Assembly (NCBI RefSeq): GCF_000427785.1
Contig: NZ_ATYR01000032.1
Coordinates: 1-64,000, forward strand
Direction of reading: 5' to 3'
DNA length: 64,000 nt
From: Massilia alkalitolerans DSM 17462
Lineage (GTDB): Bacteria; Pseudomonadota; Gammaproteobacteria; Burkholderiales; Burkholderiaceae_D
Below the pieces are notes generated by a model. It searched no databases and was not told where the DNA came from. It worked only from the letters and a program-made list of their open reading frames with translations. Made by a program: the position numbers and the translations under genes. Below, piece after piece: positions 43,915 through 52,458 of this stretch (position 1 is its first letter; the number at the start of each line of letters is the position of its first letter).

Positions 43915-44535
43915 ATGAAGCCGACCCTGACCCCTAACCTGACCATTCTCGTGTTGTACTACTCGCGCCATGGCGCCACCCGCAAGCTGGCCGAACTGGT
44001 CGCCCAGGGCATCGAGAGCGTGCCCGGGGCCGAGGCGCGCCTGCGCACCGTGCCGGCCGTGTCCACCGTGGCCGAGGCCACCGCGCCCGATATCCCGGGC
44101 GAAGGCGCGCCCTACGTCGAGCTGGACGACCTGCGCGAATGCGCCGGCCTCGCGCTCGGCTCGCCGACCCGCTTCGGCAACATGGCGTCCGCGGTCAAGT
44201 ATTTCCTCGACGGCACCGCCGCCGACTGGGTCAACGGCACGCTGTCCGGCAAGCCGGCGGTCGTCTTCACGTCCACCGGCAGCCTGCACGGCGGCCAGGA
44301 ATCGACCCTGCTGTCGATGATGCTCCCGTTGTTACACCACGGCATGCTCGTGATGGGACTGCCCTACTCGCATCCTGAACTCATGAATACCGCCAGCGGC
44401 GGCAGCCCCTACGGCGCCTCGCACTGGGCCGGCGCCGACGGCAAGCGCGCCCTGACCGAGGACGAGCGCGTGCTCGCCATCGCGCTCGGCAAACGTCTGG
44501 CCCTTGCCGCGATCAAACTCGATGGAATGCAATGA
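43915..44535 (+). CDS. wrbA: NAD(P)H:quinone oxidoreductase, WrbA type
   Basis: The 206-residue flavodoxin-like FMN protein performs two-electron reduction of quinones. FMN-binding blocks are YYSRHGATRKLAELV, GSPTRFGNMASAVKYFLD and TSTGSLHGGQESTLLSMM, with NTASGGSPYGASH near the end. It overlaps the DUF2069 gene by four bases (ATGA). The promoter suggests leaderless translation. Confidence 0.94.
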   Translation: MKPTLTPNLTILVLYYSRHGATRKLAELVAQGIESVPGAEARLRTVPAVSTVAEATAPDIPGEGAPYVELDDLRECAGLALGSPTRFGNMASAVKYFLDGTAADWVNGTLSGKPAVVFTSTGSLHGGQESTLLSMMLPLLHHGMLVMGLPYSHPELMNTASGGSPYGASHWAGADGKRALTEDERVLAIALGKRLALAAIKLDGMQ

Positions 44536-44933
44536 TGGATACCGCAAAAGTCTTTCATGCCGGCGCAATCGCGAGCCTGATCTGGCTGATCGGCTGGCTC
44601 GTCGCCTGGGAAGTGTTCGTCGCACCGCTGCACCCGGGCGGCTCGCTGCTTGCGCTCAAGGCGCTGCCCCTGCTGCTGCCCTTGCGCGGCGTGATCAAGC
44701 GCGACCTCTACACCCTGCAATGGTCGTCGATGGTGATCCTCATCTATTTCGCCGAAGGCGTGGTGCGCGCCTGGGCCGACACTTCCGAAGCCTCGCGCGG
44801 CATGGCGGTCGGCGAGATCGTACTGGTGGTCGTCTACTATGCCTGCGCGCTGCTGTTCCTGCATCCATACAAAAGGGAAGCCAAGCGCCTGGCCAAGGAA
44901 CTGCTCGACAAGGTCAAAGTCCCGCATGACTGA
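44532..44933 (+). CDS. DUF2069 membrane protein
   Basis: The 133-residue protein has four predicted membrane helices (about 10-30, 38-55, 66-82, 96-115), as in DUF2069 proteins, which often lie beside wrbA in betaproteobacteria. The sequence includes VIKRDLYTLQWSSMVILIYFAEG. It overlaps wrbA and, by eight bases, the downstream FAD oxidase gene. Function unknown. Confidence 0.88.
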   Translation: MMDTAKVFHAGAIASLIWLIGWLVAWEVFVAPLHPGGSLLALKALPLLLPLRGVIKRDLYTLQWSSMVILIYFAEGVVRAWADTSEASRGMAVGEIVLVVVYYACALLFLHPYKREAKRLAKELLDKVKVPHD

Positions 44934-46362
44934 AGCACAGCCGGCCGGCGCCGCGCTGGCCACCTTCGTCGCCGGCCTCGGCGCCATCGTCGGCGAGGCG
45001 CACCTGGTCCTCGATCCCGCCGCGATGACGCCCTACCTGGAAGACTGGCGCGGCCGCTTCACCGGGCGCGCGCTGGCCGTGGTCTTGCCGTTTGACACCC
45101 GCGAGGTGGCGCAGGTGGTCGCCGCCTGCGCCGCGGCGCGCGTGCCCGTCGTGCCCCAGGGCGGCCGCACCGGCCTGGTGCTCGGCAGCGTACCGGATGC
45201 CAGCGGCAGCGCCGTCGTGCTGTCGCTGCGGCGCCTGAACCGGATCCGTGCCATCGACGCGGCCAACCGCACCATGACGGTCGAAGCCGGCTGCATCCTG
45301 TACGACGTCCAGCAGGCCGCGCTCGAGGCCGGCATGCTGTTTCCCCTGTCGCTGGCCAGCGAAGGCAGCTGCACCATCGGCGGCAACCTGGCCACCAATG
45401 CCGGCGGCACCGCGGTGCTGCGCTACGGGAATACCCGCGAGCTGTGCCTGGGCCTGGAAGTGGTCACCGCCCAGGGCCAGGTGTGGGACGGCTTGCGCGG
45501 CCTGCGCAAGGACAATACCGGCTATGCGCTGCGCGATCTGTTCATCGGCGCCGAAGGCACGCTCGGCGTCATCACCGCGGCCGTGCTCAAGCTGTACCCG
45601 CAACCGAAGGCGGCCCTGACGGCACTGGTTGCGCTCGACTCGCCACAGAGCGCGCTCGCGCTGCTGTCCCTGATGCAGGAACGCTGCGGCGCCGCGCTCA
45701 CCGGCTACGAACTCATGTCCGACCTGTGCCTGCGCCTGGTCCATACCCATTTCCCCGAGCTGCCGCGGCCCTTCGCCGACCACTATCCGCAGTATGCGCT
45801 GGTCGAACTGTCGAGCAACGAATCCGAAGACCACGCCGCCGGCCTGGTCGAGTCCGCGGTCGGCGCGGCGTTGGAGGCCGGCATCGCGCTGGACGCCGTG
45901 CTGGCCAGTTCGGTCAGCCAGTCGATCGGCCTGTGGAAGCTGCGCGAGCACATTTCGATGGCGCAAGCGGCCGCCGGCAAGAACATCAAGCACGACATCT
46001 CGCTGCCGGTGTCGCGCATTCCGGAGTTTATCGCGCAGACCGATGGCGCCTTGCAGGCCGCCTTCCCCGGCTGCCAGGTCGTCTGCTTCGGACACTTGGG
46101 TGATGGCAACCTGCACTACAACATCGCGCCGCCGGCCGGCATCGGCCACGACAGTTTCCTGGCGCACCAGGAGCTGGTGAACCGCATCGTCCACGACAGC
46201 GTCGCCCGCTTCCATGGCTCGATCTCGGCCGAGCACGGGATCGGCGCCCTCAAGCGCGAGCAACTGGCGCGCTACAAGGAACCGGTCGAACTGGACATGA
46301 TGCGTGCCGTCAAAGCCGCACTGGACCCGCTCGGCATTATGAACCCTGGCAAAATTCTATGA
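44926..46362 (+). CDS. FAD-linked 2-hydroxyacid dehydrogenase (GlcD/D-lactate/2-hydroxyglutarate type)
   Basis: The 478-residue protein has an FAD-binding type 4 domain (VVPQGGRTGLVLGS, GNLATNAGGTAVLRYGNTRE, GAEGTLGVITAAVLKLYPQP) and a C-terminal oxidase domain with metal-binding HLGDGNLHYNI and SISAEHGIGALKRE. It oxidises a D-2-hydroxyacid; the exact one cannot be chosen. ATG 44926 lies inside the end of DUF2069. Fe-S partner subunits of glycolate oxidase are not adjacent, which favours a single-subunit D-lactate or D-2-hydroxyglutarate enzyme. Confidence 0.87.
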   Translation: MTEAQPAGAALATFVAGLGAIVGEAHLVLDPAAMTPYLEDWRGRFTGRALAVVLPFDTREVAQVVAACAAARVPVVPQGGRTGLVLGSVPDASGSAVVLSLRRLNRIRAIDAANRTMTVEAGCILYDVQQAALEAGMLFPLSLASEGSCTIGGNLATNAGGTAVLRYGNTRELCLGLEVVTAQGQVWDGLRGLRKDNTGYALRDLFIGAEGTLGVITAAVLKLYPQPKAALTALVALDSPQSALALLSLMQERCGAALTGYELMSDLCLRLVHTHFPELPRPFADHYPQYALVELSSNESEDHAAGLVESAVGAALEAGIALDAVLASSVSQSIGLWKLREHISMAQAAAGKNIKHDISLPVSRIPEFIAQTDGALQAAFPGCQVVCFGHLGDGNLHYNIAPPAGIGHDSFLAHQELVNRIVHDSVARFHGSISAEHGIGALKREQLARYKEPVELDMMRAVKAALDPLGIMNPGKIL

Positions 46363-46376
46363 CCGGGGACATTCAC

Positions 46377-46805
46377 ATGCGCAAGCAAGTATCGATGGCG
46401 ATCCTCTGCCTGGCCTCCAGCGCAGCAAGCGCGGGCACGATCTACAAATGCAAGGAAGGCGGCAGGATCAGTTACCACGACCAGCCCTGCGGGAACGGCG
46501 CGGTGGCCCTGAAGGTGCAGGCCACGCCAAACCCGGCGCCGGACGCCCTGGCCCGGCTCGCGCGCGAGCGCGCCCTGCTGCAGGAAATCGAAGAGGCACG
46601 CGCGACGCGCGAGGAGCAGGCCGCACGCGAGGGTGTCCGGGCCCAGCGGGCCGCGGCGGCCGTCCGGCGTCGCTGCGACAAGCTGCGCCTGCAGCACAAG
46701 TGGGCCATCGAAGACGCGCGGCGCGCCGGCCGCGACGACGCCGAACGCGCCGGCACCAAGGCGCGGCGGCAGGCCGAGGCACTGGCGGTGGAATGCCCGT
46801 CCTGA
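46377..46805 (+). CDS. DUF4124-domain secreted protein
   Basis: The 142-residue protein has a signal peptide (MRKQVSMAILCLASSAASAG), the DUF4124 motif IYKCKEGGRISYHDQPCG with two Cys, and a long charged helix rich in Ala, Arg and Glu (60-140), probably a coiled coil. The start at 46377 follows GGGGA; ATG 46359 overlaps the previous stop and is the alternative. The end overlaps the FtsX-type gene by 13 bases. Function unknown. Confidence 0.75.
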   Translation: MRKQVSMAILCLASSAASAGTIYKCKEGGRISYHDQPCGNGAVALKVQATPNPAPDALARLARERALLQEIEEARATREEQAAREGVRAQRAAAAVRRRCDKLRLQHKWAIEDARRAGRDDAERAGTKARRQAEALAVECPS

Positions 46806-49354
46806 GCCTGCCCACCGGAATCCTGTCTCGCTGGCTCCTGTTCGGCGAATGGCGCGCCCATCCCGTGCGGGCGCTGCTCGCCATCGCCGCGATCGCGGTC
46901 GGCGTCGCCATGGGCTTCGCCATCCACCTCATCAACGCAGCCGCCTTCAACGAGTTTTCCGCCGCCGTCAAGACCCTGGCCGGCCAGGCCGACGTCCAGG
47001 TGGTCGGCCGCGAACCCATGTTCGACGAATCCGTCTACGCCAGGCTGGCCGCCCATCCGCAGGTGGCGGTGGCGGCGCCGGTGCTCGAGCTGTCGGCCGG
47101 CTTTCCCGGCATGCAGGGCTCGCTGCGCATCGTCGGCATCGACGCCTTCCGCGCCGGCTTCATTTCGCCCGACCTCACCGGCGTGCCGCAAAATGGCCGC
47201 ATGACCGACGTGCTGGCCGACGACGCCCTGTTCCTGTCGCCCGCCGCCCAGGCCTGGCTGCAAAAACGGCCAGGCGACACCCTCGTGCTGCGCGCCGGGA
47301 CCGGCGACGTCAGGCTGCGCGTGGCCGGGCCGGTACAGCGGGCACGCGCGGGCCAGCGTATCGCCGTGATGGACATCGGCGCCTTGCAGTGGCGCTTCAA
47401 TCAGCTGGGGCGCCTGTCGCGGGTCGACCTCAAGCTGCGCGACGGGGTCGCCCGCGCCGCCTTCCAGCGCAGCCTGGCCGGGGAGCTGGAGCGCAGCTTT
47501 CCGGGGCGCTTCCTGGTGCGCCAGCCGAACGACAGCGACCAGGAAGAGCGCAACGCCAACCTGAGCCGCGCCTACCGCGTCAACCTGACCGTGCTGGCGC
47601 TGGTGGCCCTGTTCACCGGCGCCTTCCTGGTGTTCTCGACCCAGGCGCTGTCGGTGATGCGCCGGCGCAGCCAGTTCGCGCTGCTGCGCGTGCTCGGCCT
47701 GGAGCGCAATCAACTGCTGGGCCAGGTGCTGCTCGAGGGCGCCGTCCTGGGCGTGCTCGGCGCGGCGCTGGGCATCCTGGGCGGTTACGCGCTGGCGGCC
47801 CTGGCCCTTGCCTATTTCGGCGGCGACCTCGGCGCCGGTTACTTCCCTGGCATCCGCCCGCAGGTCCAGTTCACGCCGGTGGCGGCCACCGTGTTCTTCC
47901 TGCTCGGCCTGGGCGTGGCCCTGCTCGGCTGCCTGGCGCCGGCGCTGGAGGCGGCCAATTCCCGGCCGGCGGTGGCGATCAAGTCGGGCGCCGACGAAGC
48001 CGCGCTGTCGCGCCTGGCGCGGGTCTGGCCATCGCTGCTGTGCCTGTCCCTGGCCGCCGTGCTGGCCTTCGCGCCGCCGGTGTTCGAGCTGCCGCTGTTC
48101 GGCTACTTCTCGATCGCCCTGCTGCTCATCGGCGGCATCGGCCTGATGCCGCGCCTGGCCGCGGAAACCTTCCGCCGCATGGAGGGCCTGCTGCTGCGCG
48201 CGCGCCGCGCGCCGCCGATCCTGCTGCTGTCCCTGTCGCGCCTCGCGAATGCGCCGGGCCAGGCGGCGATCGCGCTGGGCGGTGTGCTCGCCAGCTTCAG
48301 CCTGATGGTCGCGATGGGCATCATGGTGGTCAGCTTCCGGGTCTCGGTGGACGACTGGATGGGGCACATCCTGCCGGCCGACCTGTACGTCCGGGCGGCA
48401 AGCAGCGGCAATACCGGTTTCCTCACACCCGAGCAACAGGCGGCGCTGCGCGCCACGCCCGGCGTCGCCCAGGCCCACTTCCTGCGCACCCGTCCCGTGT
48501 CCTTGTCCCCCGAACGGCCCAACGTGGTCGTGATCGCGCGCGACATCGATGCGCGCGATCCCGGGCAGCTGCTGTACCTGGTGGGCACCAGCGCGCCGGT
48601 ACCGGGCGGTGCGCGGCCGGCCTGGGTATCCGAAGCCATGCTCGACCTGTATGGCGTGCGCGTCGGCCAGACATTGACGCTGCCGCTGGGGGGCGCCCAG
48701 GCGACATTCTTCGTGGCCGGGGTGTGGCGCGACTACGCCAACCAGGCCGGTTCGGTGGTGATCCGCCTGGCCGACTACCGGGCCCTGACGGGCGAAGGCG
48801 AAGTCACGGATGCCGCCCTGTTCGCGGCGCGCGGCAGCAGCGCCGAGCAGCTCGAAGGCGCGGTGCGCGCCCTGCCTTTCGGGGCGGCGCTGCAGACCAT
48901 GTCGGCCGGCGAGATCCGCGCCGCCAGCTTGCGGATCTTCGACCGCAGCTTTGCGGTCACCTATCTGCTGGAAGCGATCGCCATCGCCATCGGACTGTCC
49001 GGGGTGGCGGCCAGCTTCTCGGCCCAGACCCTGGCGCGCTCCAGGGAGTTCGGCATGCTGCGCCACGTTGGCGTCACCCGCGGCCAGGTGCTGGGCATCC
49101 TTGCCTTCGAAGGCGGCCTGCTCACCCTGCTCGGGGTGGCCTGCGGCTTCGCGCTGGGGCTGGTCATCAGCCTGATCCTGGTTTATGTTGTCAACCCGCA
49201 GTCGTTTCACTGGACAATGGGACTGCACCTGCCGTGGACCTTGCTGGGGAGCGTGGCCGCGGTGCTGGTCGGGGCCTCGATCCTGACGGCACTGGTATCG
49301 GGACGTTATGCGCTGTCGGGTGGTCCGGTACGCGCGGTCAGGGAGGATTGGTAA
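46793..49354 (+). CDS. FtsX-type ABC transporter permease (double-length)
   Basis: The 853-residue protein has an N-terminal membrane helix, a large periplasmic MacB-like domain, then about three helices near 270-390, a second block at 410-520, a second periplasmic domain and a last FtsX helix set from about 720. Two FtsX units are fused, as in AttFG-like or lipoprotein-release systems. It should work with a cytoplasmic ATPase, which is not encoded here. It overlaps the next AttH-like gene by one base. Confidence 0.83.
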   Translation: MPVLSLPTGILSRWLLFGEWRAHPVRALLAIAAIAVGVAMGFAIHLINAAAFNEFSAAVKTLAGQADVQVVGREPMFDESVYARLAAHPQVAVAAPVLELSAGFPGMQGSLRIVGIDAFRAGFISPDLTGVPQNGRMTDVLADDALFLSPAAQAWLQKRPGDTLVLRAGTGDVRLRVAGPVQRARAGQRIAVMDIGALQWRFNQLGRLSRVDLKLRDGVARAAFQRSLAGELERSFPGRFLVRQPNDSDQEERNANLSRAYRVNLTVLALVALFTGAFLVFSTQALSVMRRRSQFALLRVLGLERNQLLGQVLLEGAVLGVLGAALGILGGYALAALALAYFGGDLGAGYFPGIRPQVQFTPVAATVFFLLGLGVALLGCLAPALEAANSRPAVAIKSGADEAALSRLARVWPSLLCLSLAAVLAFAPPVFELPLFGYFSIALLLIGGIGLMPRLAAETFRRMEGLLLRARRAPPILLLSLSRLANAPGQAAIALGGVLASFSLMVAMGIMVVSFRVSVDDWMGHILPADLYVRAASSGNTGFLTPEQQAALRATPGVAQAHFLRTRPVSLSPERPNVVVIARDIDARDPGQLLYLVGTSAPVPGGARPAWVSEAMLDLYGVRVGQTLTLPLGGAQATFFVAGVWRDYANQAGSVVIRLADYRALTGEGEVTDAALFAARGSSAEQLEGAVRALPFGAALQTMSAGEIRAASLRIFDRSFAVTYLLEAIAIAIGLSGVAASFSAQTLARSREFGMLRHVGVTRGQVLGILAFEGGLLTLLGVACGFALGLVISLILVYVVNPQSFHWTMGLHLPWTLLGSVAAVLVGASILTALVSGRYALSGGPVRAVREDW

Positions 49355-50424
49355 TGCGGTTAGTGGTATTTGTTGTGCTGTTGTTCCTTGCGCAGTGGGG
49401 CCGGGCCGAGCCGCCGCAGTTCGCACCCGTGGTTCCCGGCACCACGCTGTCCTTCCCGCGCGACTTCGGCGCCCACCCGGAATTTCGCACCGAATGGTGG
49501 TACGTCACCGGCTGGGTCGAAACGCCCGACCGCAAGCCGCTCGGCTTCCAGGTCACCTTCTTCCGTAGCCGCACCGAACACGACCCGAGGAACCCGAGCG
49601 CGTTTGCCCCGCGCCAGCTGGTGATCGGCCACGCCGCCCTGTCCGACCCGGCGCTGGGCCGCCTGGTGCACGACCAGAAGAGCGCCCGCGAAGGCTTCGG
49701 CCTGGCCTGGGCCCGCACCGGCAACACCGACCTCAAACTCGACGACTGGCGCATGGTGCGCGAAAGCTCAGGGCATTACCGCGTCACCATCCGCTCGAGC
49801 GAACTGACGCTGGAACTGCGCCTGCAGCCGACCCAGCCGGTGCTGGTGCAGGGCGAAGGCGGTTATTCGCGCAAGGGCGCCAGCCCCCAGCACGCCAGCC
49901 ATTACTACAGCGAACCGCAGCTGAAGGTGAGCGGCAACGTGGGCCGCGCCGGCAGCCTGCCCGTGGCCGTCACCGGCAGCGCCTGGCTGGATCACGAATG
50001 GTCGAGCGAAGCGCTGCAGCCCGAAGCCACCGGCTGGGACTGGATCGGCGTGAACCTTGACGATGGCGGCGCCCTGATGGCTTTCCAGATTCGCAGCAAG
50101 CAAGGTGGTAAACTATGGGCGCACGCCACCGTGCGCGATGCCGCGGGCCGCGTGACCCGCTACGCGCCCGACCAAGTCGATTTCACGCCCACCGCGCGCT
50201 GGCGGTCGCCGCGCACCGGCGCCGAGTACCCGGTGGCCCAGGATGTCGCCACCGGCGCGCTGCGCTGGCAGCTCACTCCCCTGCAGCAGGACCAGGAACT
50301 CGATTCGCGCCGCTCGACCGGGGCGGTGTACTGGGAAGGCGCGGTGACGGTCAGCCGTGACGGCAAGCCCTTGGGGCGCGGCTACCTGGAAATGACGGGC
50401 TACGTGCGCCCGATGAAGCTTTGA
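49354..50424 (+). CDS. AttH/CrtC-like lipocalin protein
   Basis: The 356-residue protein begins with a signal peptide (MRLVVFVVLLFLAQWGRA). HPEFRTEWWYVTGW, SWLDHEW-type (SAWLDHEWSSEAL) and GWDWIGVNLDDGGALMAFQIR blocks are characteristic of AttH/carotenoid 1,2-hydratase-like double lipocalins. AttH proteins are encoded beside FtsX-type exporters, as here, and probably handle the lipid or hydrophobic cargo in the periplasm. The start shares a base with the permease stop. Confidence 0.85.
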   Translation: MRLVVFVVLLFLAQWGRAEPPQFAPVVPGTTLSFPRDFGAHPEFRTEWWYVTGWVETPDRKPLGFQVTFFRSRTEHDPRNPSAFAPRQLVIGHAALSDPALGRLVHDQKSAREGFGLAWARTGNTDLKLDDWRMVRESSGHYRVTIRSSELTLELRLQPTQPVLVQGEGGYSRKGASPQHASHYYSEPQLKVSGNVGRAGSLPVAVTGSAWLDHEWSSEALQPEATGWDWIGVNLDDGGALMAFQIRSKQGGKLWAHATVRDAAGRVTRYAPDQVDFTPTARWRSPRTGAEYPVAQDVATGALRWQLTPLQQDQELDSRRSTGAVYWEGAVTVSRDGKPLGRGYLEMTGYVRPMKL

Positions 50425-50461
50425 ACAGAACAGAACATTGAAGAACAATCCGCCCGAGACA

Positions 50462-52291
50462 ATGACTTCCCGCTCCACCGGCAATACCGATTCCGACACC
50501 TCCCGCAAAGGCAGCCTGGCTGCGCTCAAGGGCCTGCTGCCCTTCCTCGCGCCCTACCGCCGCCAGTTCGTCCTGGCCGGCATCGCGCTGCTGTTCGCGG
50601 CCGGCGCCACGCTGGCGATTCCCGCCGCCTTCAAGCAGATGATCGACCACGGCTTCGGCGCCGACGCCGGCCGCCAGAACATCGAGCACGTCAATGCCGT
50701 GTTCCTGGCCCTGTTCGGCGTGGCCGCCGTGCTGGCAGTGGCCACCGCCGCGCGCTTCTACATGGTGTCGTGGCTGGGCGAGCGCGTGGTGGCCGACGTG
50801 CGCGCCGCCGTCTACCGCCACGTGGTGCACCAGAGCCCCGAATTTTTCGAATCCACGCGCACCGGCGAAGTGCTGTCGCGCCTGACCACCGACACCACCC
50901 TGATCCAGACCGTGGTCGGCACCAGCATCTCACTCGCCTTGCGCAATACCCTGCTGTTCATCGGCGGCCTGGTGATGCTGTTCGTGACCAGCCCCAAGCT
51001 CACCGCGATCATCCTGGGCCTCCTGGTGCTGGTGGTGCTGCCGATCGTGCTGTTCGGGCGCCGCGTGCGCCAGCTCTCGCGCGACTCGCAGGACCGCATC
51101 GCCGACGCCTCGGCGCTGGCGGGCGAGATCCTGAACGCCATGCCCACCGTGCAGTCCTTCACCCACGAGGACATCGAGGCCGGCCGCTTCGGCAGCTCCG
51201 TCGAAGGCGCCTTCCAGACCGCGATCCGGCGCATTCGCGCCCGCGCCACGCTGACCATGCTGGCCATCGTGCTGGTGTTCGGCGCCATCGTGTTCGTGCT
51301 CTGGCTCGGCGCCCATGCGGTGCTTGGCGGCACGATGACCGGCGGCGACCTCGGGCAGTTCATCCTGTACGCCTCGATCGTGGCTGGCTCGGTCGGCGCA
51401 TTGTCCGAAGTGATGGGCGAAGCCCAGCGCGCCGCCGGCGCCACCGAGCGCCTGCTGGAACTGCTTGCGGCCCGCTCCGACATCCAGGACCCGGCCCATC
51501 CGCAGCCGCTGCCCCCGCGGCTTGCCAACGGCGCCCGCGTGACGCTCGACGACGTCAGCTTCAGCTATCCCTCGCGCCTGGATACCGCGGCGCTGTCGCA
51601 CCTGAAGCTCGACATCGCCGCCGGCGAGACCGTGGCCGTGGTCGGCCCCTCGGGCGCCGGCAAGACCACCCTGTTCCAGCTGCTGCTGCGTTTCTACGAC
51701 CCGCAGGCCGGCAGCATCCGCCTGGACGGCATCGACATCCGCGACCTGGCGCTGCACACGCTGCGCGACGCGATCGGCATCGTCCCGCAGGACACCGTGA
51801 TCTTCTCGAGCAGCGCGCTGGAGAACATCCGCTACGGCAGGCCGGATGCGAGCGACGAGGAAGTGGTGGCGGCGGCGAAGATGGCCGCGGCCCACGAGTT
51901 CATCGAGCGCCTGCCGCAGGGCTACGGCTCCTACCTGGGCGAGCGCGGCGTGCGCCTGTCGGGCGGCCAGCGCCAGCGCATCGCGATCGCGCGCGCCCTG
52001 CTCAAGAATCCGCCGCTGCTGCTGCTCGACGAAGCCACCAGCGCCCTCGACGCCGAGTCGGAACGCCTGGTGCAGCGCGCGCTCGAGGCGGCCATGGTCG
52101 GCCGCACCACCATCATCATCGCCCACCGCCTGGCCACGGTGCAGCGCGCCGACCGCATCATCGTGCTCGACGAAGGCCGCGTGGTCGAAGCCGGCACCCA
52201 CGCCTCGCTGGTCGCGCACGGCGGCGTGTACGCCAACCTGGCGGCGCTGCAGTTCCAGGCCCACGCGCCGCTCGAACAGCAGGCTTCCTGA
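50462..52291 (+). CDS. ABC exporter, half-size with fused membrane and ATPase domains
   Basis: The 609-residue protein has six membrane helices (about 25-300) and an ATPase domain with Walker A GPSGAGKTT, signature LSGGQRQRIAIARAL, Walker B LLLLDEATSALD and the H-loop IIAHRLATVQ. It is the MsbA/lipid and multidrug exporter type and should dimerise. ATG 50462 is chosen; a TTG at 50438 with no better ribosome site is the alternative. It does not supply the missing ATPase of the FtsX permease because its ATPase is fused to its own membrane domain. Confidence 0.9.
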   Translation: MTSRSTGNTDSDTSRKGSLAALKGLLPFLAPYRRQFVLAGIALLFAAGATLAIPAAFKQMIDHGFGADAGRQNIEHVNAVFLALFGVAAVLAVATAARFYMVSWLGERVVADVRAAVYRHVVHQSPEFFESTRTGEVLSRLTTDTTLIQTVVGTSISLALRNTLLFIGGLVMLFVTSPKLTAIILGLLVLVVLPIVLFGRRVRQLSRDSQDRIADASALAGEILNAMPTVQSFTHEDIEAGRFGSSVEGAFQTAIRRIRARATLTMLAIVLVFGAIVFVLWLGAHAVLGGTMTGGDLGQFILYASIVAGSVGALSEVMGEAQRAAGATERLLELLAARSDIQDPAHPQPLPPRLANGARVTLDDVSFSYPSRLDTAALSHLKLDIAAGETVAVVGPSGAGKTTLFQLLLRFYDPQAGSIRLDGIDIRDLALHTLRDAIGIVPQDTVIFSSSALENIRYGRPDASDEEVVAAAKMAAAHEFIERLPQGYGSYLGERGVRLSGGQRQRIAIARALLKNPPLLLLDEATSALDAESERLVQRALEAAMVGRTTIIIAHRLATVQRADRIIVLDEGRVVEAGTHASLVAHGGVYANLAALQFQAHAPLEQQAS

Positions 52292-52458
52292 GTTTCCGGC
52301 CGGGCGCGCGGTGATGACGGAAGCGCATCGGGATTGCTTGCCAATGCGGCATCTGTGTTGTGGCGGCGCCGCGCACACCACGGTTTTTGAACCGGTTTTG
52401 TTGCGCTACGGAAAGTCACAACGGTATGATGCCTCTGGTTCCCGATCCAGTGTGCCTC

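Noticed and set aside
46472..49426. 984-codon open frame on the minus strand
   Set aside because: Antisense to the FtsX-type permease, which has clear membrane segments. The product is low-complexity Gln/Arg/His/Ala and not a protein family I know.
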